DNA of 64,000 nucleotides from Candidatus Anaerostipes avistercoris (lineage in GTDB: Bacteria > Bacillota > Clostridia > Lachnospirales > Lachnospiraceae): contig DWWD01000016.1 of assembly GCA_019119895.1 (NCBI GenBank), positions 40,379 through 104,378 on the forward strand. Reading direction: 5' to 3'. Both the position numbers and the translations under genes were made by a program. The notes under the pieces were generated by a model. That model saw nothing but the letters and a program-made list of their open reading frames with translations, was not told the DNA's origin and did not search any database. Shown here one piece after another: positions 26,622 to 35,024 of this stretch (positions are counted from its first letter, which is position 1; every line of letters begins with the position of its first letter).

Positions 26622-27419
26622 ATGAGAGAATATAAAGGAATTGTATTTTTTGATTATGATGGAACAACAGTAGACGAAGTAGACCGAATTAAAACCGCAA
26701 CGCCGACAACGGTGGAATCACTGCAAAAGTTAAAACAAAACGGATATCTGACGATGCTGTGTTCCGGGCGTACAAAACGTTTTCTGGAGATGGATATCGA
26801 TAAATTTCAGGGAGCCATTACCTGCAATGGAGCTCATACGGAGGCAAACGGAGAGATTTTCCGTGACATTACCATTCCGGACGAGCTGTTATTTGATGTG
26901 ATCAACAAGTATTTTCCGCGGGATACGATCATCCAGCTGGAAACTCAGGACGTGACCTATTATCTTCATAATGACGCGGATTTTTTCCAGTATTACTGCC
27001 GGCTGTTCAGCCTGCCGGAGAGATGGTATGCTCCATGGAAATTCCGGACAAAAGATAATCATATTAATAAATTGGTGTTAAATTACAAAGATCCGCAGGT
27101 GCTGGAAGATTTCAAGGAAGAATATAAGGATGTATTCCAATGCGCGAAGCATGTGCGGGAAAATTTTATTGATATCACTCTGAAGGGTGTCACAAAGGGA
27201 GACGCCATTGAAGAATTGATCGAAGAACTGGGAATCGATAAGAAAGATACCTATGCATTTGGAGACGCAGATAACGATGTTGAGATGATGAAAGTGGTCG
27301 GAACCGGAGTTGCCATGGGAAGACACAGTGATGCAGTAGGCGAAGTGGCGTCAATGGTAACCGGAACCGTAAAAGAAGAAGGCATCACACAGGCATTGGA
27401 GAAATTGGGGCTGATATAA
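26622..27419 (+). CDS. Cof-type HAD hydrolase, first tandem copy
   Basis: 265 aa HAD-superfamily, C2-cap (Cof/IIB) phosphatase. Motif I is DYDGTT (nucleophile D11, acid D13), motif II is LCSGR, motif III/IV is KGDAIEEL...FGDADNDVEM. Such enzymes dephosphorylate sugar phosphates or flavin-type metabolites; the substrate cannot be named. It is immediately followed by a close paralogue whose start overlaps its stop. RBS AAGGAGAAAGG is far from the ATG, so initiation may be moderate. Confidence 0.87.
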   Translation: MREYKGIVFFDYDGTTVDEVDRIKTATPTTVESLQKLKQNGYLTMLCSGRTKRFLEMDIDKFQGAITCNGAHTEANGEIFRDITIPDELLFDVINKYFPRDTIIQLETQDVTYYLHNDADFFQYYCRLFSLPERWYAPWKFRTKDNHINKLVLNYKDPQVLEDFKEEYKDVFQCAKHVRENFIDITLKGVTKGDAIEELIEELGIDKKDTYAFGDADNDVEMMKVVGTGVAMGRHSDAVGEVASMVTGTVKEEGITQALEKLGLI

Positions 27420-28219
27420 TGGGAAAATATAAAGGAGTCGTATTGTTTGATTATGATTTTACGACGGTAGACAGAGATGACGGGATTCTGGTGGCATCCC
27501 AGAAGACCATAGAATCTTTAAATAAACTCAAAGAAAACGGATATCTGACGATGCTGTGTTCCGGGCGGAGCAAACGTTTTCTGGAAGATGATATTGACAA
27601 GTTCCAGGGGGCGATCACCTGTAATGGAGCTTACACAGAGATTGAGGGACGTTCGGTTCGTGATATCCATATCCCGCAGGATGTAGTGCAAAAGGTAATC
27701 AGAGAGTATGATACGGAAGAATCAGCGCTCCATCTGGAAACCCAGGATGTGACATATTACATTGAGCACGGACAGGATTTTTATAAAGGATTCCGTTTGT
27801 TCCTGGATCTCCCGGAACACTGGTTCGCGCCGTGGAGTGAGCATAAAGAGGGAGAACATATCACCAAGATCGTCATGAACTGCACGAAAAAAGAAATTAT
27901 GGATCAATTCCGGGAAGAATTTGCCGGGCAGCTGCAGTGTGTACCTCCGTTTGAAGACAAGCTGATTCTGGATGTTATGTCAGTGGGAATTACAAAAGGA
28001 GAGGCGATCGATTATCTGCTGGATCAGTTTGAAATTGACCGGAAAGACAGCTATGCATTTGGTGATTCTGACAATGATGTGGAAATGCTGAAGACTGTCG
28101 GCACCGGCGTGGTGATGGGAAAGCACAGCAAGGCAGCAGGAGAGGCTGCAGCGATGTTTACCGGAACAGTAAAAGAAGAAGGAATTACCACAGGATTGGA
28201 AGCGCTAGGATTGATTTAA
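27419..28219 (+). CDS. Cof-type HAD hydrolase, second tandem copy
   Basis: 266 aa, closely similar to the preceding protein along its whole length and starting within its stop codon (TAATG). Motif I is DYDFTT: the residue after the second Asp is Phe instead of the usual Gly, while D11 and D13 are kept. Motif IV FGDSDNDVEM is intact, so activity is likely but specificity may differ. A 34-bp stretch is identical in DNA between the copies (26737-26770 and 27534-27567), pointing to tandem duplication. Confidence 0.87.
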   Translation: MGKYKGVVLFDYDFTTVDRDDGILVASQKTIESLNKLKENGYLTMLCSGRSKRFLEDDIDKFQGAITCNGAYTEIEGRSVRDIHIPQDVVQKVIREYDTEESALHLETQDVTYYIEHGQDFYKGFRLFLDLPEHWFAPWSEHKEGEHITKIVMNCTKKEIMDQFREEFAGQLQCVPPFEDKLILDVMSVGITKGEAIDYLLDQFEIDRKDSYAFGDSDNDVEMLKTVGTGVVMGKHSKAAGEAAAMFTGTVKEEGITTGLEALGLI

Positions 28220-28220
28220 T

Positions 28221-28925
28221 ATGGTAAAAATAATATTTGATCTGGATGACACTTTGTATGATCTGATGGAGCCGTTTCAGAAAGCTCATGAGGAAGTCTT
28301 CGGGGATAAGACCGACGCAGACTGTGAGCAATTGTTTATGGCATCCAGGATATATAGTGATAAAGCATTTTATCTGGTAAGAGATGGAAAAATGCCAAAG
28401 AAAGAAGAATTCGCTTACCGGATTCGGAAAACGTATCAGGATGCGGGACTGGAGCCTGACCGGGAAGAAACGGACCGGTTTGAAAAACGGTACCGCTATT
28501 ATCAGAAGCATCTGCATGTACCGGAAGTGATTCGGAAAATGCTGGATTTCTGTGTGGAACGGAGAACCGTGATCGGGATTCTGACCAATGGAACCGCTGT
28601 GAATCAGGGAAAGAAGATAGAGGTTTTGGGAATGGAGCGGTGGTTTCCAAAGGAACGGATTTTTATATCAGACGAGGTGGGAGCTACCAAGCCTGATGTC
28701 AGAGCCTTTCAGGCTGTAGAAAATTCCATGAATCTGGATCCGAAGGATATCTGGTTTGTGGGAGATACGTTCGAAGTGGATGTGGACGGCGCCCGTAATG
28801 CCGGCTGGCATATCATATGGTTCAATCACCGGAAACGAAAGGCACCGGAAGGAGCCGGACAGCCGGATCTGGAAGTAAGGTCAGCGGAAGAACTGCTGGA
28901 AGCAATTGAAAAATTGACAAAATAG
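28221..28925 (+). CDS. HAD family hydrolase (YjjG/haloacid dehalogenase-like)
   Basis: 234 aa C1-cap HAD protein: motif I FDLDDTLYD, helical cap ~20-100, motif II ILTNGTAVNQGKK, motif III Lys in GATKPDVRAF, motif IV FVGDTFEVDVDGARNAGW. Resembles house-cleaning nucleotidases or phosphoglycolate-type phosphatases. One base after the preceding HAD gene, so three phosphatases form one unit. Substrate unknown. Confidence 0.85.
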   Translation: MVKIIFDLDDTLYDLMEPFQKAHEEVFGDKTDADCEQLFMASRIYSDKAFYLVRDGKMPKKEEFAYRIRKTYQDAGLEPDREETDRFEKRYRYYQKHLHVPEVIRKMLDFCVERRTVIGILTNGTAVNQGKKIEVLGMERWFPKERIFISDEVGATKPDVRAFQAVENSMNLDPKDIWFVGDTFEVDVDGARNAGWHIIWFNHRKRKAPEGAGQPDLEVRSAEELLEAIEKLTK

Positions 28926-28927
28926 AC

Positions 28928-28977
28928 AAAAAATTGACAGCAGAGAAGAGGAAAGTCTTTTCTGCTGTCAATTTTTT
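28928..28977. terminator. Bidirectional terminator between convergent genes
   Basis: 17-bp perfect stem (AAAAAATTGACAGCAGA with its complement) flanked by A and T tracts. It serves the HAD operon on + and the rpiR-type gene on -, whose stop codon lies in its 3' flank. Confidence 0.9.
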
Positions 28978-29839
28978 ATAACTTATGATCCGCGATAACA
29001 GTACGAATTGTTTTTAAAGACTGATTTGCCTGTTCGCTGTTTCGAAACATTGCCAAAACAAAGATGGCATCAATAATAGCCAGCTGAGAAATCCTGGATG
29101 CCAGTGCCTCAGAGCGGTAAGCTGTCTCTTCAGCCGTACAGGTCAGAACAATGTCTGCGATTTTAGTGAGCGGCGAAGTAGGATAGCTGGTCAGAACAAT
29201 AATTTTTGCAGATGTTTTTCTTGCGGTTTTGGCAATTTCAATGGTTTCTTTTGTAGCACCGGTATGAGAAATAATAAATGCGCAGTCATTTGATGTTAAA
29301 AGAGAGGCATTCATCAGCTGCATATGATAATCGGATACATATTGACATTGAACCGGAGAGCGGAGAAATTTGTGATACATATCTTCAGCAACAACGCTGG
29401 ATCCGCCTATACCAAAAAAACTTACAATATTAGATTTTAAAAAAATATCTGCCGTTCTGCCGTAATCTTCTGCATGAATTAATTTTTTAGTATCCTGCAG
29501 AGACTGAATAGTAGAATCAAAAACTTTTTCAATTTTTGTGTAGTCATTATCAGATTGCTGAATGTTTTCATGAATAGAGACAGAAGCATCTGACTCTTCC
29601 GTCAGAAGAGCTATCTTAAATTCTTTGAATCCTGAATAACCTAATTTCCTTGTAAACTGAAAAAAGGTGGAAACAGCAATTCCGAGAAACTGTGCAATTT
29701 CATTGATGGTACTCCTGGATGTTTTCTCAGGGTAATCTAATACATAATCAGCAATTCTTTTTTCAGTAGGACTTAATTCAGGATATAAAGCTTTGATTTT
29801 CAAACGGATTGTGATGGCAGATTTTTCTTCATGCTTCAT
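28976..29839 (-). CDS. MurR/RpiR family transcriptional regulator
   Basis: 287 aa. N-terminal HTH_6 domain (LSPTEKRIADYVLDYPEKTS...INEIAQFLGIAVSTFFQFTRKLGY) and a C-terminal SIS sugar-phosphate-binding domain (FFGIGGSSVVAEDMYHKF; FIISHTGATKETIEIAKTA). Regulators of this family respond to phosphosugars. It is divergent from the mannose-family PTS operon with a 222-bp shared control region, so that operon is the expected target. Confidence 0.9.
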   Translation of the reverse strand: MKHEEKSAITIRLKIKALYPELSPTEKRIADYVLDYPEKTSRSTINEIAQFLGIAVSTFFQFTRKLGYSGFKEFKIALLTEESDASVSIHENIQQSDNDYTKIEKVFDSTIQSLQDTKKLIHAEDYGRTADIFLKSNIVSFFGIGGSSVVAEDMYHKFLRSPVQCQYVSDYHMQLMNASLLTSNDCAFIISHTGATKETIEIAKTARKTSAKIIVLTSYPTSPLTKIADIVLTCTAEETAYRSEALASRISQLAIIDAIFVLAMFRNSEQANQSLKTIRTVIADHKL

Positions 29840-29910
29840 AATTATTCTCCAAAGTTTTGTATATTGAATTTCATATAAAATAATATCATTTTTTTTTATG
29901 ATTGTAAAAC

Positions 29911-29963
29911 GAAAAAATTTCTTTATAAAAAGTATTTACAAGAAAAAATTTTTGTGCTAATAT
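29911..29963 (+). promoter_or_regulatory. PTS operon promoter with paired GAAAAAATTT sites
   Basis: TTTACA (29935-29940), 17-bp spacer, TAATAT (29958-29963) with TGc extended -10. GAAAAAATTTC (29911-29921) and GAAAAAATTTT (29942-29952) recur 31 bp apart, about three helical turns, on either side of the -35 box. The near-palindromic GAAAnnnTTTC form resembles sites used by RpiR-family proteins. Confidence 0.6.
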
Positions 29964-30061
29964 TAGTACATCATTTAAGGAAGGCATGGAAAGAAAAAAA
30001 TCAGAGAAAGGAGGATAATTTTTTAACACAGATTCACAGATGAAAAGAAGGAGGTAACGAA

Positions 30062-30820
30062 ATGGAGTTAACAGTCATTCAGGCATTGATCATTGCAATC
30101 TGGGTTGCGCTGATTGAATCCAGATGCCTTGGATATGCCACATTAACATTACGCTTCAGTCCATTGATGACAGGATTTGTCTGCGGAGCTGTCATGGGAA
30201 ATGTTTCTGAGGCTATGATGGTAACCGCAACCATTCAGTTGATTTATATGGGAGCGGTTGCGCCAGGAGGAACATTGCCAAGTGAACCGGCAATTGCTGC
30301 TGCAATTGCGGTACCGGTAGCATTGATCGGAAACCTGAGTCCGAATCAGGCAGTGGCAATTGCAGTGCCAGTAGGATTGCTGGGATCATACTTATATCAG
30401 TTCCGATTCTTTTTGAATACGTTCTTTACAAAAGTAATGGATAAGTATGCGGCAGAAGGAGATGGAAGGAGATTGGGAATTTCCATTATGCTGATTCCGA
30501 CAGTAATTTCTTTCTGTTTGTTTATTCCGCTGACATTTATTGCTTTATATTTTGGAGCACCAGTCATTTCGGATGTAGTTAATATGATTTCCAATGGACC
30601 AATTTTTCATATTCTGGAAGTTGTTGGCGGCGGACTCGCAGCTCTTGGAATTGCAGTTATTATGCATGTTATAGGAAAGAAGAGTCTGCTCATTTTCTTC
30701 TTCCTGGCATATTTTATGAGCGTTTCACTGAGCAGTCTGGAAATTAATACAGTGACTTATGCAATCTTTGGATGTATTTGTGCAGGAATGTACATTCTGT
30801 TTACTGCAAAAGAAGCGTAA
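30062..30820 (+). CDS. PTS mannose/sorbose-family transporter, IIC subunit
   Basis: 252 aa polytopic membrane protein with the EII-Sor IIC pattern: ALIIAIWVALIESRCLGY, then the conserved GTLPSEPAIAAAIAVPVAL re-entrant region, and several hydrophobic helices through the C-terminus. It forms the sugar-translocating channel with IID. First gene of an operon IIC-IID-IIA-IIB. RBS AGGAGGT. Confidence 0.92.
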   Translation: MELTVIQALIIAIWVALIESRCLGYATLTLRFSPLMTGFVCGAVMGNVSEAMMVTATIQLIYMGAVAPGGTLPSEPAIAAAIAVPVALIGNLSPNQAVAIAVPVGLLGSYLYQFRFFLNTFFTKVMDKYAAEGDGRRLGISIMLIPTVISFCLFIPLTFIALYFGAPVISDVVNMISNGPIFHILEVVGGGLAALGIAVIMHVIGKKSLLIFFFLAYFMSVSLSSLEINTVTYAIFGCICAGMYILFTAKEA

Positions 30821-30835
30821 AGGGAGGTGTGAAAT

Positions 30836-31750
30836 ATGAGTGAATATATCGAACAGTTTATGGATGAAGAAGGAACGATAACGGCGGATACAAGTGTTAT
30901 GACAAAGCTGGAAAATGCACCGGAACCAATTACAAATAAAGATTTGCTCAAATCATGGTTTCGCTGGTGGTGGGCAAATGAAGTGCCGCATACATATGAC
31001 CGTATGCTGGCTCCGGCATTTTGCTTTGGAATGATTCCGGCATTAAAAAAGCTTTACAAAGACAAAGCGATGCTCGCGGAGGCATTTCAGAGACATTTAA
31101 TGTTCTTTAATACGCAGGCAGTCTGGGGCGGAGGAACGCTGACAGGAGTTTCTATTTCTTTGGAAGAAGCGAGAGCAAAAGCACTTCATGAAGGAAAGCC
31201 GGAAGAAGCGGTAGATGTCTCTATGATCAATAATACTAAGATTGGATTGATGGGTCCTTTGGCAGGAATTGGAGATGCCATTGATTCTGGTACAGTACAA
31301 TATATCTTTATTGCGATTTTTCTTCCGTTTGCAAAATCAGGAAGCGGTCTGGGAGCTTTACTTCCATTTTTATGTTTTGCATTGTCAACCTTTATTTACG
31401 GCTTTTTCTTTACCAAAATGGGATACAGCTTAGGACGAGGCGCTGCAAAAGAGATCATGACAGGAGCAAAAATGAAATCAGTGATCAATGCGCTGGGAGT
31501 TCTTGGATTGTTTATGATGGGAATCATGGCAGCACAGTATGTGGATGTTTCCAGTGCACTGGAATTTACGATCAATCAAAAGGAATTTGTCATTCAGGAT
31601 ATTCTGGATTCCATCCTTCCGGGGCTCCTTCCGCTGTTGACAGTACTCGCATTGTATCTGTTCTTTGACAAGAAGGGATTAAAGATTACGAAAGGTATGA
31701 TTGTATTGACTGTTTCACTGATTATATTAGCAGCAATTGGAATTTTATAA
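30836..31750 (+). CDS. PTS mannose/sorbose-family transporter, IID subunit
   Basis: 304 aa. Family landmarks are LLKSWFRWWWANEVPHTYDRM, FNTQAVWGGGTLTGVSISLEEARA and GPLAGIGDAIDSGTV, with hydrophobic helices in the C-terminal third (LLPLLTVLALYLFF; MIVLTVSLIILAAIGIL). Forms the membrane complex with IIC. It is slightly longer at the N-terminus than ManZ. RBS GGGAGGTG. Confidence 0.92.
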   Translation: MSEYIEQFMDEEGTITADTSVMTKLENAPEPITNKDLLKSWFRWWWANEVPHTYDRMLAPAFCFGMIPALKKLYKDKAMLAEAFQRHLMFFNTQAVWGGGTLTGVSISLEEARAKALHEGKPEEAVDVSMINNTKIGLMGPLAGIGDAIDSGTVQYIFIAIFLPFAKSGSGLGALLPFLCFALSTFIYGFFFTKMGYSLGRGAAKEIMTGAKMKSVINALGVLGLFMMGIMAAQYVDVSSALEFTINQKEFVIQDILDSILPGLLPLLTVLALYLFFDKKGLKITKGMIVLTVSLIILAAIGIL

Positions 31751-31766
31751 AACTGGAGGAAGCAAA

Positions 31767-32180
31767 ATGGCAAATCGGGCAATTATTGTAATCACACACG
31801 GAGAATTTGGAATAGAGCTGATTAAAAGTGCAGAAATGATCATGGGTCCACAGGAAGATGTAAAGGGGCTCGGGCTCCGTCCCGGAGAATCCGTTGATGA
31901 TCTGCGGGCAGAAGCAGGGGAAACGGTAGAAAAATTTAAGGAAGACGGAAAAGAAATCATCGTATGCTGTGACGTGCTGGGCGGAAGTCCAAGCAACGTA
32001 GCGCTGTTCCTTGCAGCAAAATATGATCTTCAGATTTTTACAGGTGTTAATATGCCGCTCCTGATCGAATTATTCCAGGGATATCAGGACGATGAAGATA
32101 CGGAAGAACTTTTAAACCGGGCAGAAGCGACAGGTTCTGAGGGCGTAAAACGTTTGGCAAAAGATTTTTTAAAAAAATAG
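31767..32180 (+). CDS. PTS mannose-family IIA subunit
   Basis: 137 aa from ATG 31767 with GGAGGA 8 nt upstream; the longer frame starts inside IID. The phosphoacceptor is H11 in VITHGEFG, and the downstream CDVLGGSPSNVAL loop is typical of EIIA-Man folds. It accepts phosphate from HPr and passes it to IIB. In the operon IIA and IIB are separate proteins, unlike E. coli ManX. Confidence 0.92.
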   Translation: MANRAIIVITHGEFGIELIKSAEMIMGPQEDVKGLGLRPGESVDDLRAEAGETVEKFKEDGKEIIVCCDVLGGSPSNVALFLAAKYDLQIFTGVNMPLLIELFQGYQDDEDTEELLNRAEATGSEGVKRLAKDFLKK

Positions 32181-32201
32181 AATCAACAGGAGGTAAAACA
32201 A

Positions 32202-32690
32202 ATGGGTACAATTAATTTAGTAAGAATTGACGACAGACTGATCCACGGACAGGTAATGACAAAATGGTCCAAAGGAATGGGAACCAATGCGATTTATGTT
32301 ATTGATGATGTAACGGCAGCAGATGATTTTATGAAAGATATCTACATCTCAACAAATTCTTCAGCAAATTTAAAAATTGAAGTTTACAGCGTGGATGAAG
32401 CAGTAGAAGAGTATAAAAAGAATCAGTACGGAGATGACAAAGTCATCTTATTATTTAAGACGGTTGCATATGCCAAAAAATTTATTGAGGCAGGAATTCC
32501 TGTGGATTCTCTCTGCGTCGGCGGTATTGCCAAGAAACCGAAAGCAACATTTGTAATTTCTACTGTAGGTCTGACACAGGAAGATGCGCAGCAGCTGAAA
32601 GAACTTCATGACAAGGGAATCGAAGTATACTTCCAGATTGTGCCGGATACACCGAAAGTTTCTTTCGAAGATGCTATGAAGAAAATGTAG
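32202..32690 (+). CDS. PTS mannose/sorbose-family IIB subunit
   Basis: 162 aa. Active-site H15 lies in IDDRLIHGQV, the EIIB-Sor signature, with KTVAYAKKFIEAG and the C-terminal PDTPKVSFEDAM. It carries phosphate from IIA to the imported sugar. RBS AGGAGGT, 21 nt after IIA. Confidence 0.93.
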   Translation: MGTINLVRIDDRLIHGQVMTKWSKGMGTNAIYVIDDVTAADDFMKDIYISTNSSANLKIEVYSVDEAVEEYKKNQYGDDKVILLFKTVAYAKKFIEAGIPVDSLCVGGIAKKPKATFVISTVGLTQEDAQQLKELHDKGIEVYFQIVPDTPKVSFEDAMKKM

Positions 32691-32701
32691 GAGAAGACTG
32701 T

Positions 32702-33682
32702 ATGGTTGAATATCGAATTGCAATTGTAAATTCCAGCAGTTTCGGAAGAAGGTTTCCAGATCAAATGGAGAGGCTGCAGAAAATCGGAACAGTGGAAAGA
32801 ATTACAGTTGACGGCATGATGAGAGGAAAAGAACTGGCAGAACGGCTCCGGGGATATAATTTGATCATTTCCAGCGTTACTCCCTTTTTTGACCGGGAAT
32901 TTTTTGAGAATAAGGACGAGTTGCTGATCATTTCCAGGCATGGTATCGGCTATAACAATATCGACTTAGAAGCAGCCAGAGAACATAACACGACAGTATC
33001 AATCGTCCCGCCTCTGGTGGAGAGGGATGCCGTAGCAGAAAACGCGGTAGCAAATCTCATGGCTGTCATGCGCATGACAGTTCCAGCTGTCAAGGCAGCA
33101 TCAGAGAATCGGTGGAAAGACCGGGCCAGCTTTGTTGGAAACGGAATTACAGGGAAAACAGTGGGCGTGATCGGCTGTGGAAATATCGGAAGCAGGGTAG
33201 CAGAGATATTAAAACACGGATTCAATACCCGGCTGCTGGTAACAGATCCGAATCTAGATCTTGAATGGGCCAGGGAACACGGAGCAGAACAGGTTGATTT
33301 GGAAACTCTGGTATCAGAAGCAGACATTATTTCTCTGAACTGCACTCTGAATGAGACATCATTTCATATTCTGAATCAGCAGATGTTTGAGAAAATGAAA
33401 CCAGGCGTATATATTACAAATACAGCAAGAGGAGATCTTATTGATGAAGAGGCTGCCTGTAAGGCTATTGAAAATGGAATTATAAAAGGAATGGCAGTCG
33501 ATGTGATGCATGAAGAACCGGCCTCAAACACACATCCGTATTTTAGATATGATAATGTTCTGGTGACACCGCATACATCAGCTTATACAATCGAATGTCT
33601 GCAGGGTATGGGAGAAAAATGTGTAGAAGACCTGGAAAAAATAATTGTCGGGCAGAAACCTGAATGCACTGTAGAGAAATAG
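32702..33682 (+). CDS. D-isomer-specific 2-hydroxyacid dehydrogenase
   Basis: 326 aa NAD(P)-dependent dehydrogenase. Rossmann motif GCGNIGSR (~158-165), catalytic R243 (NTARGDLID), E271/E272 (HEEPA) and H291 (TPHTSAYT). Family members include phosphoglycerate dehydrogenase and 2-ketogluconate 6-phosphate reductase. Its place after a PTS and before a 6-phosphogluconate dehydrogenase suggests it reduces a keto-acid phosphate, or oxidises the reverse, but the substrate is inferred from context only. Eleven nt after IIB. Confidence 0.88.
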   Translation: MVEYRIAIVNSSSFGRRFPDQMERLQKIGTVERITVDGMMRGKELAERLRGYNLIISSVTPFFDREFFENKDELLIISRHGIGYNNIDLEAAREHNTTVSIVPPLVERDAVAENAVANLMAVMRMTVPAVKAASENRWKDRASFVGNGITGKTVGVIGCGNIGSRVAEILKHGFNTRLLVTDPNLDLEWAREHGAEQVDLETLVSEADIISLNCTLNETSFHILNQQMFEKMKPGVYITNTARGDLIDEEAACKAIENGIIKGMAVDVMHEEPASNTHPYFRYDNVLVTPHTSAYTIECLQGMGEKCVEDLEKIIVGQKPECTVEK

Positions 33683-33692
33683 TATGAAGCCA

Positions 33693-33724
33693 GAAGCCCT
33701 TTTCATTCAGTGGAAAAGGGCTTC
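33693..33724 (+). terminator. Hairpin inside PTS operon
   Basis: 12-bp perfect stem GAAGCCCTTTTC / GAAAAGGGCTTC between the dehydrogenase and HAD genes. No T tract follows, so it may be a partial terminator or an mRNA-stabilising/processing hairpin that lowers downstream expression. Confidence 0.45.
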
Positions 33725-33750
33725 TGCTGCAAATACCACAGGAGAAAACA

Positions 33751-34452
33751 ATGAAGAAATTATTGATTTTTGATATGGATGGTCTGATGTTCGAAAGTGG
33801 GAAAATGGCGTTCCGCGGATATCTAGAATCGGCCAGAAAATATGATTATCAGATGACTCATGATGTATATTATTATCTGACCGGCCGTACCTGTGAAGAA
33901 ATTTATGACGAAATGAAGAATTTATACGGAAGCGAGAACGATACGAGAACATGGCGGGAAGAGATGCTGAGAAGCAAACAGGAGATTCTTGAAAAAGAGC
34001 AGAAGATAGGAAAGAAGCCCGGCCTGCTGGAACTTCTGCAATACTGCCGTGAAAATGAAATTCAGACAGCCATGGCATCTTCTAATGATTTGATGATGAT
34101 CAGACAGTATCTGCAGATGGAACAGATGGAGGGAATGATACCATTTATTGTTTCAGGCGAAGAAGTCAGGCGAGGCAAACCGGATCCGGAAATTTTTCAG
34201 AAAGCATGCAGGAAGGCAGGAGCAGAACCGGAGGAAGTTTTGGTTCTGGAAGATTCCATGGTAGGTATTTTGGCCGCAAACAGAGCCGGATATCAAAGTG
34301 TATGGATTGAAGATGATATTACAGAATTGCCGGAGTATGATGGAAAAATAAAATTAAAAAAATCGTTGGACAGGAAGAATATGAAATGGGGCAGACCGGA
34401 TTTTGTATGTAAATCATTAAAAGAAGTTGTAAACCTTTTGAAGGAGTTATAA
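33751..34452 (+). CDS. HAD hydrolase, beta-phosphoglucomutase-like
   Basis: 233 aa C1-cap HAD: motif I FDMDGLMFES, motif II AMASSNDLMM, motif III with Lys in GKPDPEIFQKA, motif IV LEDSMVGILAANRAGY. This subgroup contains phosphatases for sugar and sugar-acid phosphates as well as beta-phosphoglucomutase. Catalytic D8 and D10 are present. In a sugar-acid operon it could remove dead-end phosphorylated intermediates; that is inference. Confidence 0.85.
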   Translation: MKKLLIFDMDGLMFESGKMAFRGYLESARKYDYQMTHDVYYYLTGRTCEEIYDEMKNLYGSENDTRTWREEMLRSKQEILEKEQKIGKKPGLLELLQYCRENEIQTAMASSNDLMMIRQYLQMEQMEGMIPFIVSGEEVRRGKPDPEIFQKACRKAGAEPEEVLVLEDSMVGILAANRAGYQSVWIEDDITELPEYDGKIKLKKSLDRKNMKWGRPDFVCKSLKEVVNLLKEL

Positions 34453-34453
34453 T

Positions 34454-35005
34454 ATGAGAGAAGAATATCTTATTTATTCAGACAGAACAAAACAAATCCT
34501 GTCATTCATTATGAATTTAATTCTGATTGGGATATGCGGGTGTTTTATGACGATGGAAGCAATGTCCATATGGCTGAAGCTTTTTCTTGGTGTGATGATC
34601 GTATTTATGATAATTATGGAAGGGAAAGTCATCTGCCGGCTGAAAGAAAAGAAGATTTTGTACCGTCTGGATCAGAAAGGAATCACGGATTATACAGATC
34701 CGGAAAAGACCATATATCTGGATTGGAAAGACGTGGGAAAAGTTGAAACTGTTGTGAATAATACTTCTCTGCAAATCGGAATCATGGGGATAAAGGTATC
34801 AGAAGATAAAAACAGGATGGGAGAGATTTTAAAAAGAAATTTATCTGCGAATGGGAATATGTCATTTTATCATATTGTGATTGATGGATTTCAGTTTCGA
34901 AAAAAAGTATTTCGTGAGATCATTCACCAGTGCAGATATTTTGCTGTGAAGTATCATCCATCTGTTGTGATAACAGAAAGTAATGATCCGTTTTTGAAAC
35001 GGTAA
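34454..35005 (+). CDS. Small membrane protein, STM3941-like
   Basis: 183 aa with two hydrophobic helices near the N-terminus (ILSFIMNLILIGICGCFMTM; WLKLFLGVMIVFMIIMEG) then a soluble beta-rich region (YRLDQKGITDYTDP...IYLDWKDVGKVE) reminiscent of bacterial PH-like domains. Resembles STM3941-type proteins of unknown function. One base after the HAD gene and 19 nt before gnd, so it is part of the operon. Confidence 0.7.
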   Translation: MREEYLIYSDRTKQILSFIMNLILIGICGCFMTMEAMSIWLKLFLGVMIVFMIIMEGKVICRLKEKKILYRLDQKGITDYTDPEKTIYLDWKDVGKVETVVNNTSLQIGIMGIKVSEDKNRMGEILKRNLSANGNMSFYHIVIDGFQFRKKVFREIIHQCRYFAVKYHPSVVITESNDPFLKR

Positions 35006-35024
35006 AAGAAATGGAGTGATTGTA

